This document shows, piece after piece, positions 45,941-58,849 of a stretch of 64,000 bases of DNA. The stretch spans positions 5,107,501 to 5,171,500 of the forward strand of contig JAKSXM010000247.1 of NCBI GenBank assembly GCA_022575985.1. The letters run 5' to 3'. A model generated the notes under the pieces. It did not search any database, was not told where the DNA came from, and saw only the letters and a program-made list of their open reading frames with translations. This DNA is from Anagrus nilaparvatae. Taxonomy: Eukaryota; Arthropoda; Insecta; Hymenoptera; Mymaridae. Position 1 is the first letter of the stretch. Every line of letters starts with the position of its first letter. The translations under genes and the position numbers were made by a program.

Positions 45941-47163
45941 TGTTTGCGGGCCTTAAAGACCCACAAATTTCCATGACCGTCCAGTTGTACAAAGGTACAA
46001 CCGGAAGACTGCCAGCGAACTGGTCGCCGGTTTTGCACTAGATTCTTACTGGAAAAACACACTATAAACCCGTCTGCGATTGTTTCACCCAAACCAGAAC
46101 TCCCTTTTTCGGAATAACTTCAGTTTGGGACCCGCAGCCTAGGCAACAGGCCGCTGCCTTCCCCCAACCTAGGGACAGGAGAGCTTTCTACTGAAGAAAG
46201 CCCTCCTCCTTTTTCTTCAATAAGGTGGCCTTACGTACTCTGAAACTTTGTTCCAATTTTCAGAACTCCGTAGCATTTCTGGGACCACCGTTTACGCCCT
46301 CCAAATCGGAAAAGGCGGGTGCCCCTCCGCGTAGCGCACAAATCCGAAGAATGTGTGCTCTGCTGTGTCCTCCACACCTGGGTGGTATAGTCACTGCATT
46401 GTTGCAACCAACATGAACCAAAAATAGCTGTGTCCCATTAGAAATTGGGTAAGGTAAAAGTCTACCTCCCCACGCTGTCGCCCTATCCGTGCCTGCAGAT
46501 CTGAGATCAAAGTACGCGTCCACCTGGCCTTTCGGTCACCTTTCCATCGTTTCTGCCATGCACTCATAGAACTGGAACGTGCGCGAGTGGATGCCTCTTC
46601 GCGGTCCTCTACACTATCGTAAATTTATTTCCGCTCCAACGCTAGCAGGTCGATGGGTGTGACCGATGCTACTACCTGGATCGCCTCTAGGGATACCATT
46701 TGATACCCACAGACAATCTTCAGGGCCACTTGTCGCTGCACAAACGATATTTTATGTCTGTATTTGGCAATTTTTGTGATATTCGCCTAGATCTCCGATC
46801 CGTAAAGCAGAACAGAGTTGACCACGGACTTCAACAATCTTCGATTCCCTTGTTTGGGCCCTCCTATGTTGGCCATGAGTCTGGACGAAGAGGATACGAC
46901 CGACGCGGTCTTCTCACTCCACCTCTGAAATTGTTCCCAGAAGTTCAGCTTGTTATCAAGCAGAACTTCCAGGAGCTCGATCGAGGGAGCAAGAAAGTAG
47001 AGGAATTCCCTTACTTAAAAACTCAATTTTTGAAAGCGAAAGGAGAACCCTCCGAAGAGCATATTCCCCAAAACGTACTCCCCATCTACTACAGCAAGGG
47101 AATCACTGAACTCTTTCGTTTAAAGCATACGTTTTATATTATAATAATAGACTCTCGCGCTTA
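45941..47163 (-). pseudogene. R1-type reverse transcriptase 3' part, tandem unit 2
   Basis: Same content, stops and end as in unit 1, shifted by 3053 bp. No difference was noticed. Confidence 0.8.
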
Positions 47164-48742
47164 AAAGACATTTATTTTTTATAATTTTTATGCAAATATA
47201 TTTATATTATAGTTAAAGTTAATATATTAAATAATATAATATATTCTAATACATATTGTGATTTTGTGTATATGGAAAATTAAATTAAATTTTTTTAAAA
47301 ATAAAAAAAATAATTCAATTTTTAGATAAATTCATTAATGAATTAGGGTCAAGGATGGGGTTTTGAACACTTTAAGGAAATTCATGGCTTTACTAACGAA
47401 TACAAATAAAAAATATAGTATTTTTTAACGTAATAATTCTTTAAATATCAATAATGAACATAATTCTTGAGGAGTAAATGGTTATTTGCCATTTACAATC
47501 AATATTTTAATTTTAAATAGAGCTCTAGTAGAGAAAACCTAGAATACCAGGGTTTTGGATACTAAGTACAGGGTTTTGGACATGAAATTTATGGAGTTTT
47601 GGACACCATTCTTAAGACTAACTACATAATACATTTTTTTTTAATAATAATCAAAAAAATTATAAAAAATGGGTATATAATAGCATTTAATTAATATTTA
47701 ATTAATTTTTAAATAAGAATAGAACTATTTTAATAAAAAATTTGAAATTATCAATTTTTAATAAATTGTAAAAGTTCATGTTACAAATGACTTGTCGAGT
47801 ATAGGTGTGAATAAGAAATTATTTCAATTAAAATTTTTTATTTATTCTAATTAATTTAAAATAAACAAAAAAAGAGAACAAGAGATAAAGAAATCTAGTT
47901 TGAGTAGTGAGTGTTCTTCTCTTTAACCGGAATCACTGCATTACCAATTGGCATACATCGGCAATGAATTTTTAATTTTTCTAAATTAGATTTTATATAC
48001 TACTTTTTAATTTTTGCTTTTGGATTTAACAACATTTAACAAATAGACACTGTTAAGAATTGAAATTTCACATTAAAAAAATAATCAAATGTCCAAAACT
48101 AAAATCCGTGTATGCTGTTTTGGACATTCGAATAAAATAGATGTCGAAAACCACATTTTTAAGTATACTTAAAATTGGTTCTTAGACATCTTAATTAAAC
48201 GCATAAAAAAGGAAGAAAATAATTTTTTTTTGTTATAAATTTAATGTTTGATGATTACTTAATCAAATAAATGCAAAAAAGTTGTTATTATTTAAAAAAT
48301 ATAAACAAAATAGTGATTTTATGTATCTCGTATCCTTAGTATTTTTGTTAAAAAACGATACCATATCAAGTAGTCTATTTTTATTCAAGGTTTTATTATA
48401 TAGATAATTAATAATTTCCAAATAATTGTGCAAATTGTTGGTGACCTCCGATATAACGTAAGGTTCAAAGAGGTTAAACATAAGCACATACATAATAATT
48501 TCCAAATAAATTAGATAAAGAAGAAACTAACCGTTTAAAGAATATTTTTTTAAAAATAATATATCTTTTCACTTATTTCTATCTTAGTTGTTCGGTAAAA
48601 TAACGCTGGGTATTCAAAACCGCATCGATGACCACCACCCCACCCTTGACTTAAAATATGCCAATTTGCTGGAATTGCTTGAAAATTACAGAAAATTCTT
48701 ATACTTTCAAGCAATTTAAGCAAAATTCAAGCGCAGCAAATA

Positions 48743-48817
48743 ACTCAAAAGTTTCCCGCTAAAAAAAAAAAAATTTTTCTCAAAATTTTCAAAAATTGCA
48801 TATATTTTCCTGAAAAA
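48743..48817 (+). repeat. 75-bp junction filler 2
   Basis: Identical to filler 1, so both unit junctions derive from one event. Confidence 0.95.
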
Positions 48818-48993
48818 ATGCAGATGTTTAAAGGTACAAGGCGCGTAGCACCGAGTTCCGGTAATATCATTTGGTAATAATAAATATTTCTAGATCAGGT
48901 TATGAATGTTTTTTTCTTTACAAAGGGCAATATTGATGACCTCTCAAAATTGGAATACAGTCATTATTATAATTATTTTGTTTTCCTTTTTTT

Positions 48994-50216
48994 TGTTTGC
49001 GGGCCTTAAAGACCCACAAATTTCCATGACCGTCCAGTTGTACAAAGGTACAACCGGAAGACTGCCAGCGAACTGGTCGCCGGTTTTGCACTAGATTCTT
49101 ACTGGAAAAACACACTATAAACCCGTCTGCGATTGTTTCACCCAAACCAGAACTCCCTTTTTCGGAATAACTTCAGTTTGGGACCCGCAGCCTAGGCAAC
49201 AGGCCGCTGCCTTCCCCCAACCTAGGGACAGGAGAGCTTTCTACTGAAGAAAGCCCTCCTCCTTTTTCTTCAATAAGGTGGCCTTACGTACTCTGAAACT
49301 TTGTTCCAATTTTCAGAACTCCGTAGCATTTCTGGGACCACCGTTTACGCCCTCCAAATCGGAAAAGGCGGGTGCCCCTCCGCGTAGCGCACAAATCCGA
49401 AGAATGTGTGCTCTGCTGTGTCCTCCACACCTGGGTGGTATAGTCACTGCATTGTTGCAACCAACATGAACCAAAAATAGCTGTGTCCCATTAGAAATTG
49501 GGTAAGGTAAAAGTCTACCTCCCCACGCTGTCGCCCTATCCGTGCCTGCAGATCTGAGATCAAAGTACGCGTCCACCTGGCCTTTCGGTCACCTTTCCAT
49601 CGTTTCTGCCATGCACTCATAGAACTGGAACGTGCGCGAGTGGATGCCTCTTCGCGGTCCTCTACACTATCGTAAATTTATTTCCGCTCCAACGCTAGCA
49701 GGTCGATGGGTGTGACCGATGCTACTACCTGGATCGCCTCTAGGGATACCATTTGATACCCACAGACAATCTTCAGGGCCACTTGTCGCTGCACAAACGA
49801 TATTTTATGTCTGTATTTGGCAATTTTTGTGATATTCGCCTAGATCTCCGATCCGTAAAGCAGAACAGAGTTGACCACGGACTTCAACAATCTTCGATTC
49901 CCTTGTTTGGGCCCTCCTATGTTGGCCATGAGTCTGGACGAAGAGGATACGACCGACGCGGTCTTCTCACTCCACCTCTGAAATTGTTCCCAGAAGTTCA
50001 GCTTGTTATCAAGCAGAACTTCCAGGAGCTCGATCGAGGGAGCAAGAAAGTAGAGGAATTCCCTTACTTAAAAACTCAATTTTTGAAAGCGAAAGGAGAA
50101 CCCTCCGAAGAGCATATTCCCCAAAACGTACTCCCCATCTACTACAGCAAGGGAATCACTGAACTCTTTCGTTTAAAGCATACGTTTTATATTATAATAA
50201 TAGACTCTCGCGCTTA
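48994..50216 (-). pseudogene. R1-type reverse transcriptase 3' part, tandem unit 3
   Basis: Same content as units 1 and 2, shifted by 6106 bp from unit 1. Confidence 0.8.
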
Positions 50217-51795
50217 AAAGACATTTATTTTTTATAATTTTTATGCAAATATATTTATATTATAGTTAAAGTTAATATATTAAATAATATAATATATTCT
50301 AATACATATTGTGATTTTGTGTATATGGAAAATTAAATTAAATTTTTTTAAAAATAAAAAAAATAATTCAATTTTTAGATAAATTCATTAATGAATTAGG
50401 GTCAAGGATGGGGTTTTGAACACTTTAAGGAAATTCATGGCTTTACTAACGAATACAAATAAAAAATATAGTATTTTTTAACGTAATAATTCTTTAAATA
50501 TCAATAATGAACATAATTCTTGAGGAGTAAATGGTTATTTGCCATTTACAATCAATATTTTAATTTTAAATAGAGCTCTAGTAGAGAAAACCTAGAATAC
50601 CAGGGTTTTGGATACTAAGTACAGGGTTTTGGACATGAAATTTATGGAGTTTTGGACACCATTCTTAAGACTAACTACATAATACATTTTTTTTTAATAA
50701 TAATCAAAAAAATTATAAAAAATGGGTATATAATAGCATTTAATTAATATTTAATTAATTTTTAAATAAGAATAGAACTATTTTAATAAAAAATTTGAAA
50801 TTATCAATTTTTAATAAATTGTAAAAGTTCATGTTACAAATGACTTGTCGAGTATAGGTGTGAATAAGAAATTATTTCAATTAAAATTTTTTATTTATTC
50901 TAATTAATTTAAAATAAACAAAAAAAGAGAACAAGAGATAAAGAAATCTAGTTTGAGTAGTGAGTGTTCTTCTCTTTAACCGGAATCACTGCATTACCAA
51001 TTGGCATACATCGGCAATGAATTTTTAATTTTTCTAAATTAGATTTTATATACTACTTTTTAATTTTTGCTTTTGGATTTAACAACATTTAACAAATAGA
51101 CACTGTTAAGAATTGAAATTTCACATTAAAAAAATAATCAAATGTCCAAAACTAAAATCCGTGTATGCTGTTTTGGACATTCGAATAAAATAGATGTCGA
51201 AAACCACATTTTTAAGTATACTTAAAATTGGTTCTTAGACATCTTAATTAAACGCATAAAAAAGGAAGAAAATAATTTTTTTTTGTTATAAATTTAATGT
51301 TTGATGATTACTTAATCAAATAAATGCAAAAAAGTTGTTATTATTTAAAAAATATAAACAAAATAGTGATTTTATGTATCTCGTATCCTTAGTATTTTTG
51401 TTAAAAAACGATACCATATCAAGTAGTCTATTTTTATTCAAGGTTTTATTATATAGATAATTAATAATTTCCAAATAATTGTGCAAATTGTTGGTGACCT
51501 CCGATATAACGTAAGGTTCAAAGAGGTTAAACATAAGCACATACATAATAATTTCCAAATAAATTAGATAAAGAAGAAACTAACCGTTTAAAGAATATTT
51601 TTTTAAAAATAATATATCTTTTCACTTATTTCTATCTTAGTTGTTCGGTAAAATAACGCTGGGTATTCAAAACCGCATCGATGACCACCACCCCACCCTT
51701 GACTTAAAATATGCCAATTTGCTGGAATTGCTTGAAAATTACAGAAAATTCTTATACTTTCAAGCAATTTAAGCAAAATTCAAGCGCAGCAAATA

Positions 51796-52234
51796 TGCGT
51801 GTATAGTTCTATAGCAATAAAAATATCTATCCGGAATAGTTTTAATAATTTAATATCATAATTTTAATAATTAAACATAATAAAAGAAGCAATACATTTT
51901 TATAAGCATAAAATATTATAATAATGCAAAAAAAAATATTTAAAAAAAAAAGACTTGAAGATTTTATTTTCTAGTTATATTTATTAATCAAAAAAATTTT
52001 TTATCAATTTATAATAAAAAAATTTTTTAATTTTTGTCTATTTTTATTCAAATCTATTTGTTTAATTAACTTTTTACTAAATATCAAAATATTACTTATA
52101 AACTTATATTTATTTCAATATAAGCAATATAATTATAATACATAAAATTTTTAAAATATAAATACTTTTGTATTATGAAGAATGACTCGCTTTGATAATC
52201 TACGATTTTCTTGTTTAAGAGTATTAGAGTATTA
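51796..52234. other. AT-rich spacer between tandem array and satellite
   Basis: Highly AT-rich with A and T runs. Nothing recognised. Confidence 0.5.
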
Positions 52235-54625
52235 GAGAGATTTTATGAAGGAAATTTTTCATTTTTTCACCCCAAAATGTTTTCCGATTTTCCAAGATAG
52301 CGAACCAGAAAAACATTAAAAAAACATCTTTTTACGTTACTTGAGGGTTTTGGAAGTTGAGAAAAACGATTTTATGAATGAAATTTTTCATTTTTTCATT
52401 CCAACATGTTTTCTGATTTTCCAAATTGGCGGACATAAAAACATAAAAAAACAACTTTTTACATTACCTAGGGGTTTTAGAGGTTGAGAAAAACGATTTT
52501 ATGAATGAAATTTTTCATTTTTTCACCTTAATATGCCTTCCGATTTTCCAATATGGCGGACCAAATAACATGAGAAAATAACTCTACGTTACTTGGGGGT
52601 TTTCGAGGTTGAGAAAAACGATTTTGGGTAATTCCATGGATAAAACGCACAAAATGATATACCAGGTCTCAAAAATAAGAAATTTGGTTTTTTTTCGATA
52701 AAACAAGTTAAAAATAGATGATTCCCCGAATTTGAAGGTTTTCTATAAATTCTGAAGGGTGCTTTGCTGATTTAAATTTTTTTGGTCAAATTTCTCTCCT
52801 CAGCCACCATTTTTGAAAATCCCGTAAAAAAGCTCTAAAAAACGTTAAAGAAAGAAAAAAAAGTAGGTTTTCGATGTAAAATTTGATGAAAAATTCGAAT
52901 TTTCAGTCAGATTTTTCCTAATCTACGTCAATTCACGGGAAAATTTAAATTTGTGTTAAACTTTAAGTGAAAATAACTCAAAAGTTTCCCGCTAAAAAAA
53001 AAAAAATTTTTCTCAAAATTTTCAAAAATTGCATATATTTTCCTGAAAAAAATTTCCCGAGAGTAATTTATGTTTTAAGCGAGTAATACCGATTTTCCTT
53101 TTTTCAATTTTGACTTGTTACTTATTTTGCTGATTTCCCGCTAAGTCACGTGACCAAATGAAAATCTGACCAAAAATTTGGATTCTGCGGGAAATTTCAC
53201 AAAGGTATAGTAATTTTGGTATCCTTTGAATGATATACCTCAATTTGACAATTTAATTAAAATAGATTATTAAAATAAAAAAAAAATGAAAATTTATAAA
53301 TTGGGATTTCTTGTTTTTTTTACATTTTTAGCCTAAAAATCATGTAAAATCTAAAAATAAAAATACTTCTTTTGGAAAAACAAAACTTACGTCTATTATT
53401 AATAAAAATCAATTTTTTTTAAAGTTTAGATTTTATTTTCTATCAAAATGTCTATAAATATTTAGAAATGTACCCAAAAATCAATAAATTCCCAATTTAC
53501 AAATTTTCATTTTTTCTTTATTTTAATAATCTATTTTAATTAAATTGTCAAATTGAGATGTATCAGTCAAAGGATACCAAAATTACTATACCTTTGTAAA
53601 ATTTCCCGCAGAATTCAAATTTTTGGTAAGATTTTCATTTGGTCACGTGACTTAGCGGGAAATCAGCAAAATAAGTAACAAGTCAAAATTGAAAAAAACG
53701 AAAATCGGTATTACTCGCTTAAAACAAAAATTACTCTCGGGAAATTTTTTTCAGGAAAATATATGCAATTTTTGAAAATTTAAAAAAAAAATATTTTTTT
53801 TTTGCGGGAAACTTTTGAGTTATTTACATTTATAGTTTAACACAAATTTGAATTTTCCCGCGAATTGACGTAGAGTAGGAAAAATCTGACTGAAAATTCG
53901 AATTTTTCATCAAATTTTATATCGAAAACCTACTTTTTTTTCTTTCTTTAACGTTTTTTAGAGCTTTTTTACGGGATTTTCAAAAATGATGGCTGAGGAG
54001 AGAAATTTGACCAAAAAACTTTAAATCAGCAAAGCAATCTTCAAAATTTATAGAAAACCTTCAAATTCAGGGAATCATCTATTTTTAACTTGTTTTATCG
54101 AAAAAAGACCAAATTTCCTATTTTTGAGACCTGGCATATCATTTTGTGCGTTTTATCCATGGAATTACCCTTTTATGAATGAAATTTTTCATTTTTTCAT
54201 CCCAACATGTTTTCCGATTCTCCAAGATGGGATTCCGATCTCCAAGGCGGACCAAAAAACATGAAAAAAACAACTTACTATGTTACTTGGGGATTTTCGA
54301 GGTTAAGAAAAACGTTTTTATGACAGAAAATTTTTATTTTTTCACCCTAGCATGTTTTCCGATTTTTCAAGATGGCGGACAAGGAAAACATGAAAGAACA
54401 ACTTTTTACGTTACTGGGGGGTTTTCGACGTTGAGATTAACGTTTTTTTGAATGAAATTTTTCATTTTTCACCCCAACATGTTTTCCGATTTTCCAAGAA
54501 GGCGGACCAGAGAAACTTTAAAAAACAACTTTTCACATTACCTGGGGGTTTTGAGGTTGAGAAAAACGATTTTATGAATGAAATTTTTCATTTTTTCACC
54601 CTCATATGTCTTCCGATTTTATAAG
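52235..54625 (+). repeat. ~128-bp satellite array, split by a palindrome and capped by an LTR
   Basis: Units begin GATTTTATGAATGAAATTTTTC, continue CATTTTTTCACCCC, ATGTTTTCCGATTTTCCAAG, ATGGCGGACC..AACATG, AACAACTTTT, ACGTTACTTGGGGGTTTT and end GAGGTTGAGAAAAAC. Three units lie before 52625 and about three and a half after 54171. The array ends abruptly at 54625, where a gypsy LTR begins. The open frames in it are by-products. Confidence 0.85.
52626..54170. mobile_element. 1.55-kb palindromic element with TTTT target duplication
   Basis: Ends GGGTAATTCCATGGATAAAA and the exact complement at 54170. The arms match almost throughout, with the hinge near 53390. TTTT occurs on both sides, and removal restores a normal satellite unit (GATTTTATGAATG). 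The left arm contains the source of the tandem-array filler (52971-53052). Coding capacity is nil. Confidence 0.85.
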
Positions 54626-55777
54626 GTGGGAATTTCGGGCTATTTAATTAATGCAATTATGGTAGGCATACGTATTCGAGTTAATAAATTTATTGAAGAG
54701 CGCCTTTTAACCGCGAACGCGTGCCTAGAATTTTGCTTAATAATAATAATAGTAATATGGAGGATTGACCTTTCTTACCTCGTTACTGGGCTAGCTCTTG
54801 CACGAGAAACGATCTGCTTAACATATAGGGGGAGTCCTAAATAAAGGGTTGAATAAGGCGGAAATTTAGGTTATGAACATGCACTATTAATAACTTTAAC
54901 TTATTAGAAATTTATAGTATATGTTTAATGTAATTGTTTATTAACTTAATAAATCGCCCTTAGGCTTAAATTTTAATATAAAAATTTGTACAATCTGTTT
55001 GTACAAGTACACATACATATGTATCGAGCCCCGCACACACACACTAAACCCCGAAGCACATATATATATTACCGGTTCGAGGATCCTCTTCAAGATGCTT
55101 GAACTCTTGGAGACGGCGGCGGCGGCTGAAGACGTTTGAATGAACTTGCGGCTTCTCGCAGGATTGCTTGGTTTCGCAGGTGTATAAAAGAAAACCTTTT
55201 TTGCGTCTCTTTTAAATCATTTAACGAGAAAGCCGTGCTCTTTACACCGTTAAGGGCTGCTTGGAGCTAATCTTAGCGTAACCGTGTCGGTTAAATTCGA
55301 GGAAGCTTTTTAGCTAATTTTTCACTTCTGCACGAATATCAATTCGCGATCGTATACGTTTTTGTCAACACATTTTATTAAGAAATAAAACCGGAAAAGA
55401 TTTACGTGACTTTTGTTATAAAAAATATAATCCGGAGTCACTTTCTTATTTTTTTATGCGTGTACACTTGTTGCTTCCATCGTGCGTTCTAGCAGAAGTC
55501 TTTTCTCTCTTCCCCTTTCTCCTTATATTTTTCTTGCTAGCACAACGTTCCCGCTCTTTCTTTTCTTACTCTCTTGTTTTCTGCTACCCGCCGGCTGCTG
55601 CCCTCTGCGTTGACGGTGATAGATGAGTATTTAAAAATATATATTTGTTCGTTGACTGTTGTGCGTGTGTGTCTGTGTACGGACGGCTTATTCGTGCTTA
55701 CATATATATATATATATACATTGTTGTAATATATAATATATATTTGTAACGAAAAATACCTCGTTACAATAGCCCTT
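54626..55777 (-). repeat. 3' LTR of the Ty3/gypsy element
   Basis: On the minus strand it begins TGTAACGAGGTATTTTTCGT at 55777, just after a purine-rich tract (CTCCTTAGAAGGGC) on its inner side. It runs to about 54626, where satellite DNA resumes. It has a GC-richer regulatory-looking part (55080-55330) and shares landmarks with the LTRs at 36390 and 14811. The outer border is inferred from the satellite break. Confidence 0.6.
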
Positions 55778-56599
55778 CTAAGGAGCTATTCTTGGGTTCC
55801 TTTTAACATTGTCATACTCGCGAAGCATAAATACCTACCCGGTCATTCTTAAGCCCTACTCTAAAATATTCACAATATATATAAGTATGAACAATGACTA
55901 GAAAAAAAAGGGAAATCCCAAATCCCATCTGGTTCATAAAAATTTGTATTGATTAATTGAATATATGTACAACTTACTTCTGGCTTACAAAGGTATAACA
56001 GCGGATTAAAATTTATGTGCAATACGCAAAAAAAAATAGTTAAAACAAAAAAAAAGAATAAGGTATCACTCTGCAAATTATTACCAATAATTATTATTTA
56101 CTTTAACCCGTTAAAGCTCCAATTAATTTCCAGGTATAGGTGTTAGGTATCAGGAATTCGTTTAAGGTTGAATTTAAATCGTTAGGCAATAATGTGAGTA
56201 AATATTATTATTATTATGAGATCAAATTAGTATATTTGACTAGAAGAGAGTCTCTTACTCTCTTTGATTATTAAAACAAAAAAAGGATTATTTATAATAA
56301 TTATAATAATAGATGGAACATACAAGTAACGTGTGTAATAATATTTAAGCCTCCTGGGCTAATAATAAAAAAGAATAATAATATATAAAAAAAATAGATA
56401 TAATATTTTTCGAGTCTTTTTGGGCGAATAAACAAAAAAAAATGCATGTAATCTAGCCATTTGGGCGATGTATTTAAACAAATAAAACAAAGAATAACTA
56501 ATTTGCTACTTTTTAGCCTTGTGAATTTAACTTACAAACTAAAATTATGATAATGGAAAAAAAAGAGATATATAATAATAAGAGAAAAAAAGAATATAT
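55778..56599 (-). other. 3' untranslated interior of the gypsy element
   Basis: AT-rich, between the last coding trace and the LTR. No open frame of note. Interrupted on its right by the Y2 insertion. Confidence 0.45.
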
Positions 56600-56998
56600 G
56601 GGCACGTCCAGGGAAGAACGACCAGCCGAAAAATAAAAAATAAAAAAAATTTTTTTTTTGTGTCACTTTTTACCTGAGATTTGTGAAACCGCTCCTATTT
56701 TAGACTTCCTGATGCATTATTTTGATATACGGCTGCTCCAAAGTTGGATTTTTTCATTTTTTTGATTTCAGCTGCCCAGTTCAACCTAAAATAACTCTGA
56801 ACCATTTAACTTTTTATATATACATATGATTGGGAAAAAGTTTTATTTTTACCTGAACTACTAAAAAAAAAAAAAAATTTTCCATTTTGACATATTCCAC
56901 TTTTTTTTCTCCTCGACGGTAGCTTTCAAACATCCAGAAAATTTGTTTCGCCATGATTTTTTTCAACTTTTTTCTTCTCAAAATTCACTTCAAAGGGT

Positions 56999-57551
56999 CT
57001 AATTTACATCCTGAAAGTCCTGAGATGTGATAGGCAATGATCGGTCCACAATCTTAAAACTTGGTTCTTCCGTTTCCCTAAAAATCCATAAAAATGTTAA
57101 ATATTAAAGCGTAAAATCATTAAAAGACTAAATTTAACCTTACCAAATGATTTCTTCTGTTAAATCTTCACTATCAGGACCACATAAACTTGTTGTAACA
57201 TATCAATAGGATCATCTAACATTTCTGATGCTAAAACACCCAAGATCAGCCTCGCGTCAGCATCCAAAAATAGAAAAAAACTGAAAAAAAAATGATTCTG
57301 GTTAAAAATAACTACAAAAATAATTATAAACTATTAAAAAAGACTGAAAAATATTTAAATTAACTTACCAAATATGTTTATAAGCAAATTAGAACTTTAG
57401 AACTCCATGCTGACAAAATCTGGAACCTGGAAAAAAAGTTATACAAAGAGATTAATTCTTAAATTTTTAAAAAAAGTTTCATAAAAAAATTTTATACTTA
57501 TCTGATCTCTATTTTCCTGGTGCAACTTCATCTTCTTGATATAAATTAGTA
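56999..57551 (-). pseudogene. captured gene fragment, left-arm copy
   Basis: Mirror of the right-arm fragment. Last exon at 56999-57077 and preceding exon at 57144-57280, with CCTTAC and CTGAAAAAAA marking the complemented splice sites. The two smaller blocks lie further right. It reads outward from the hinge, away from the right-arm copy. Confidence 0.5.
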
Positions 57552-57850
57552 CCTGAAAAAAATAATTAACAATCATTAACAACAATATGTGTACATTATA
57601 CCAGTTGTTTATAAAATTGAAATTGTAGCAGAAGACAAAATATTGCAATCTCCTCATGCAGAAATGCATAAAAAAAAATATGAAACCAACAAATGATAAA
57701 GTAGTTTCTTTTTGGTTTCTTTTAATTCCCATGAGGAGGAGACTTTGATTGCAATATTTTGTCTTCTGCTATAATTTCAATTTCAATTTTATAAAAAACT
57801 GGTAGAATGTACACATACTGTTGTTAATTATTGTTAATTATTTTTTTCAG

Positions 57851-58404
57851 GTACTAGTTTATATCAAGAAGATGAAGTTGCACCAGGAAAATAGAGATCA
57901 GATAAGTATAAAATTTTTTTATGAAACTTTTTTTAAAAATTTAAGAATTAATCTCTTTGTATAACTTTTTTTCCAGGTTCCAGATTTTGTCAGCATGGAG
58001 TTCTAAAGTTCTAATTTGCTTATAAACATATTTGGTAAGTTAATTTAAATATTTTTCAGTCTTTTTTAATAGTTTATAATTATTTTTGTAGTTATTTTTA
58101 ACCAGAATCATTTTTTTTTCAGTTTTTTTCTATTTTTGGATGCTGACGCGAGGCTGATCTTGGGTGTTTTAGCATCAGAAATGTTAGATGATCCTATTGA
58201 TATGTTACAACAAGTTTATGTGGTCCTGATAGTGAAGATTTAACAGAAGAAATCATTTGGTAAGGTTAAATTTAGTCTTTTAATGATTTTACGCTTTAAT
58301 ATTTAACATTTTTATGGATTTTTAGGGAAACGGAAGAACCAAGTTTTAAGATTGTGGACCGATCATTGCCTATCACATCTCAGGACTTTCAGGATGTAAA
58401 TTAG
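57851..58404 (+). pseudogene. captured gene fragment with introns, right-arm copy
   Basis: Four exon-like blocks. 57851-57901 (after TTTTTTCAG) reads VLVYIKKMKLHQENRDQ. 57977-58034 (TTTTCCAG...TTTG|GTAAGT) contains SRFCQHGVLKF in a broken frame. 58123-58259 (TTTTTTTCAG...CATTTG|GTAAGG) reads FLDADARLILGVLASEMLDD and PIDMLQQVY, and after a 2-base shift PDSEDLTEEII. 58326-58404 (ATTTTTAG) reads ETEEPSFKIVDRSLPITSQD and FQDVN, then TAG. Three blocks have canonical splice signals and short introns of 66-88 bp. The family is unknown: it may be a host gene fragment or the element's own decayed gene. Confidence 0.5.
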
Positions 58405-58849
58405 ACCCTTTGAAGTGAATTTTGAGAAGAAAAAAGTTGAAAAAAATCATGGCGAAACAAATTTTCTGGATGTTTGAAAGCTACCGTCGAGGAGAAAAAA
58501 AAGTGGAATATGTCAAAATGGAAAATTTTTTTTTTTTTTAGTAGTTCAGGTAAAAATAAAACTTTTTCCCAATCATATGTATATATAAAAAGTTAAATGG
58601 TTCAGAGTTATTTTAGGTTGAACTGGGCAGCTGAAATCAAAAAAATGAAAAAATCCAACTTTGGAGCAGCCGTATATCAAAATAATGCATCAGGAAGTCT
58701 AAAATAGGAGTGGTTTCACAAATCTCAGGTAAAAAGTGACACAAAAAAAAATTTTTTTTCATTTTTTATTTTTCGGCTGGTCGTTCTTCCCTGGACGTGC
58801 CCATATATATATATAAAAATACATATATATTAACTTAGTTTAATATAGT

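Larger units (their letters stand above)
42712..51795 (+). repeat. three head-to-tail copies of a 3053-bp unit
   Basis: Copies lie at 42712-45689, 45765-48742 and 48818-51795 (2978 bp each), separated by a 75-bp filler at 45690-45764 and 48743-48817. Every open frame recurs at exactly +3053 and +6106 with identical translation, so I see no divergence between copies. Each unit carries an R1-type reverse-transcriptase fragment followed by about 1.6 kb of AT-rich DNA with short repeats of the word GGGTTTTGGA. The array is either very recent or an assembly product. Confidence 0.95.
56600..58802. mobile_element. 2.2-kb palindrome Y2 carrying two mirror-image spliced gene fragments
   Basis: Ends GGGCACGTCCAGGGAAGAAC and its complement, each flanked by ATATAT. 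The arms are about 1.05 kb and nearly identical, with the hinge near 57700. The terminal 280 bp match Y1 (37848-38396). Between terminus and hinge each arm holds exon-like blocks separated by short intron-like stretches (right arm 57851-58404, left arm mirrored). Compared with Y1, the extra material looks like acquired sequence. It is inserted in the 3' part of the gypsy element. Confidence 0.8.

Noticed and set aside
55870..56076. Minus-strand 68-codon hydrophobic frame as an envelope remnant
   Set aside because: It is short and Phe-rich from T runs, with no signal peptide or cysteine pattern; its position alone is not evidence.
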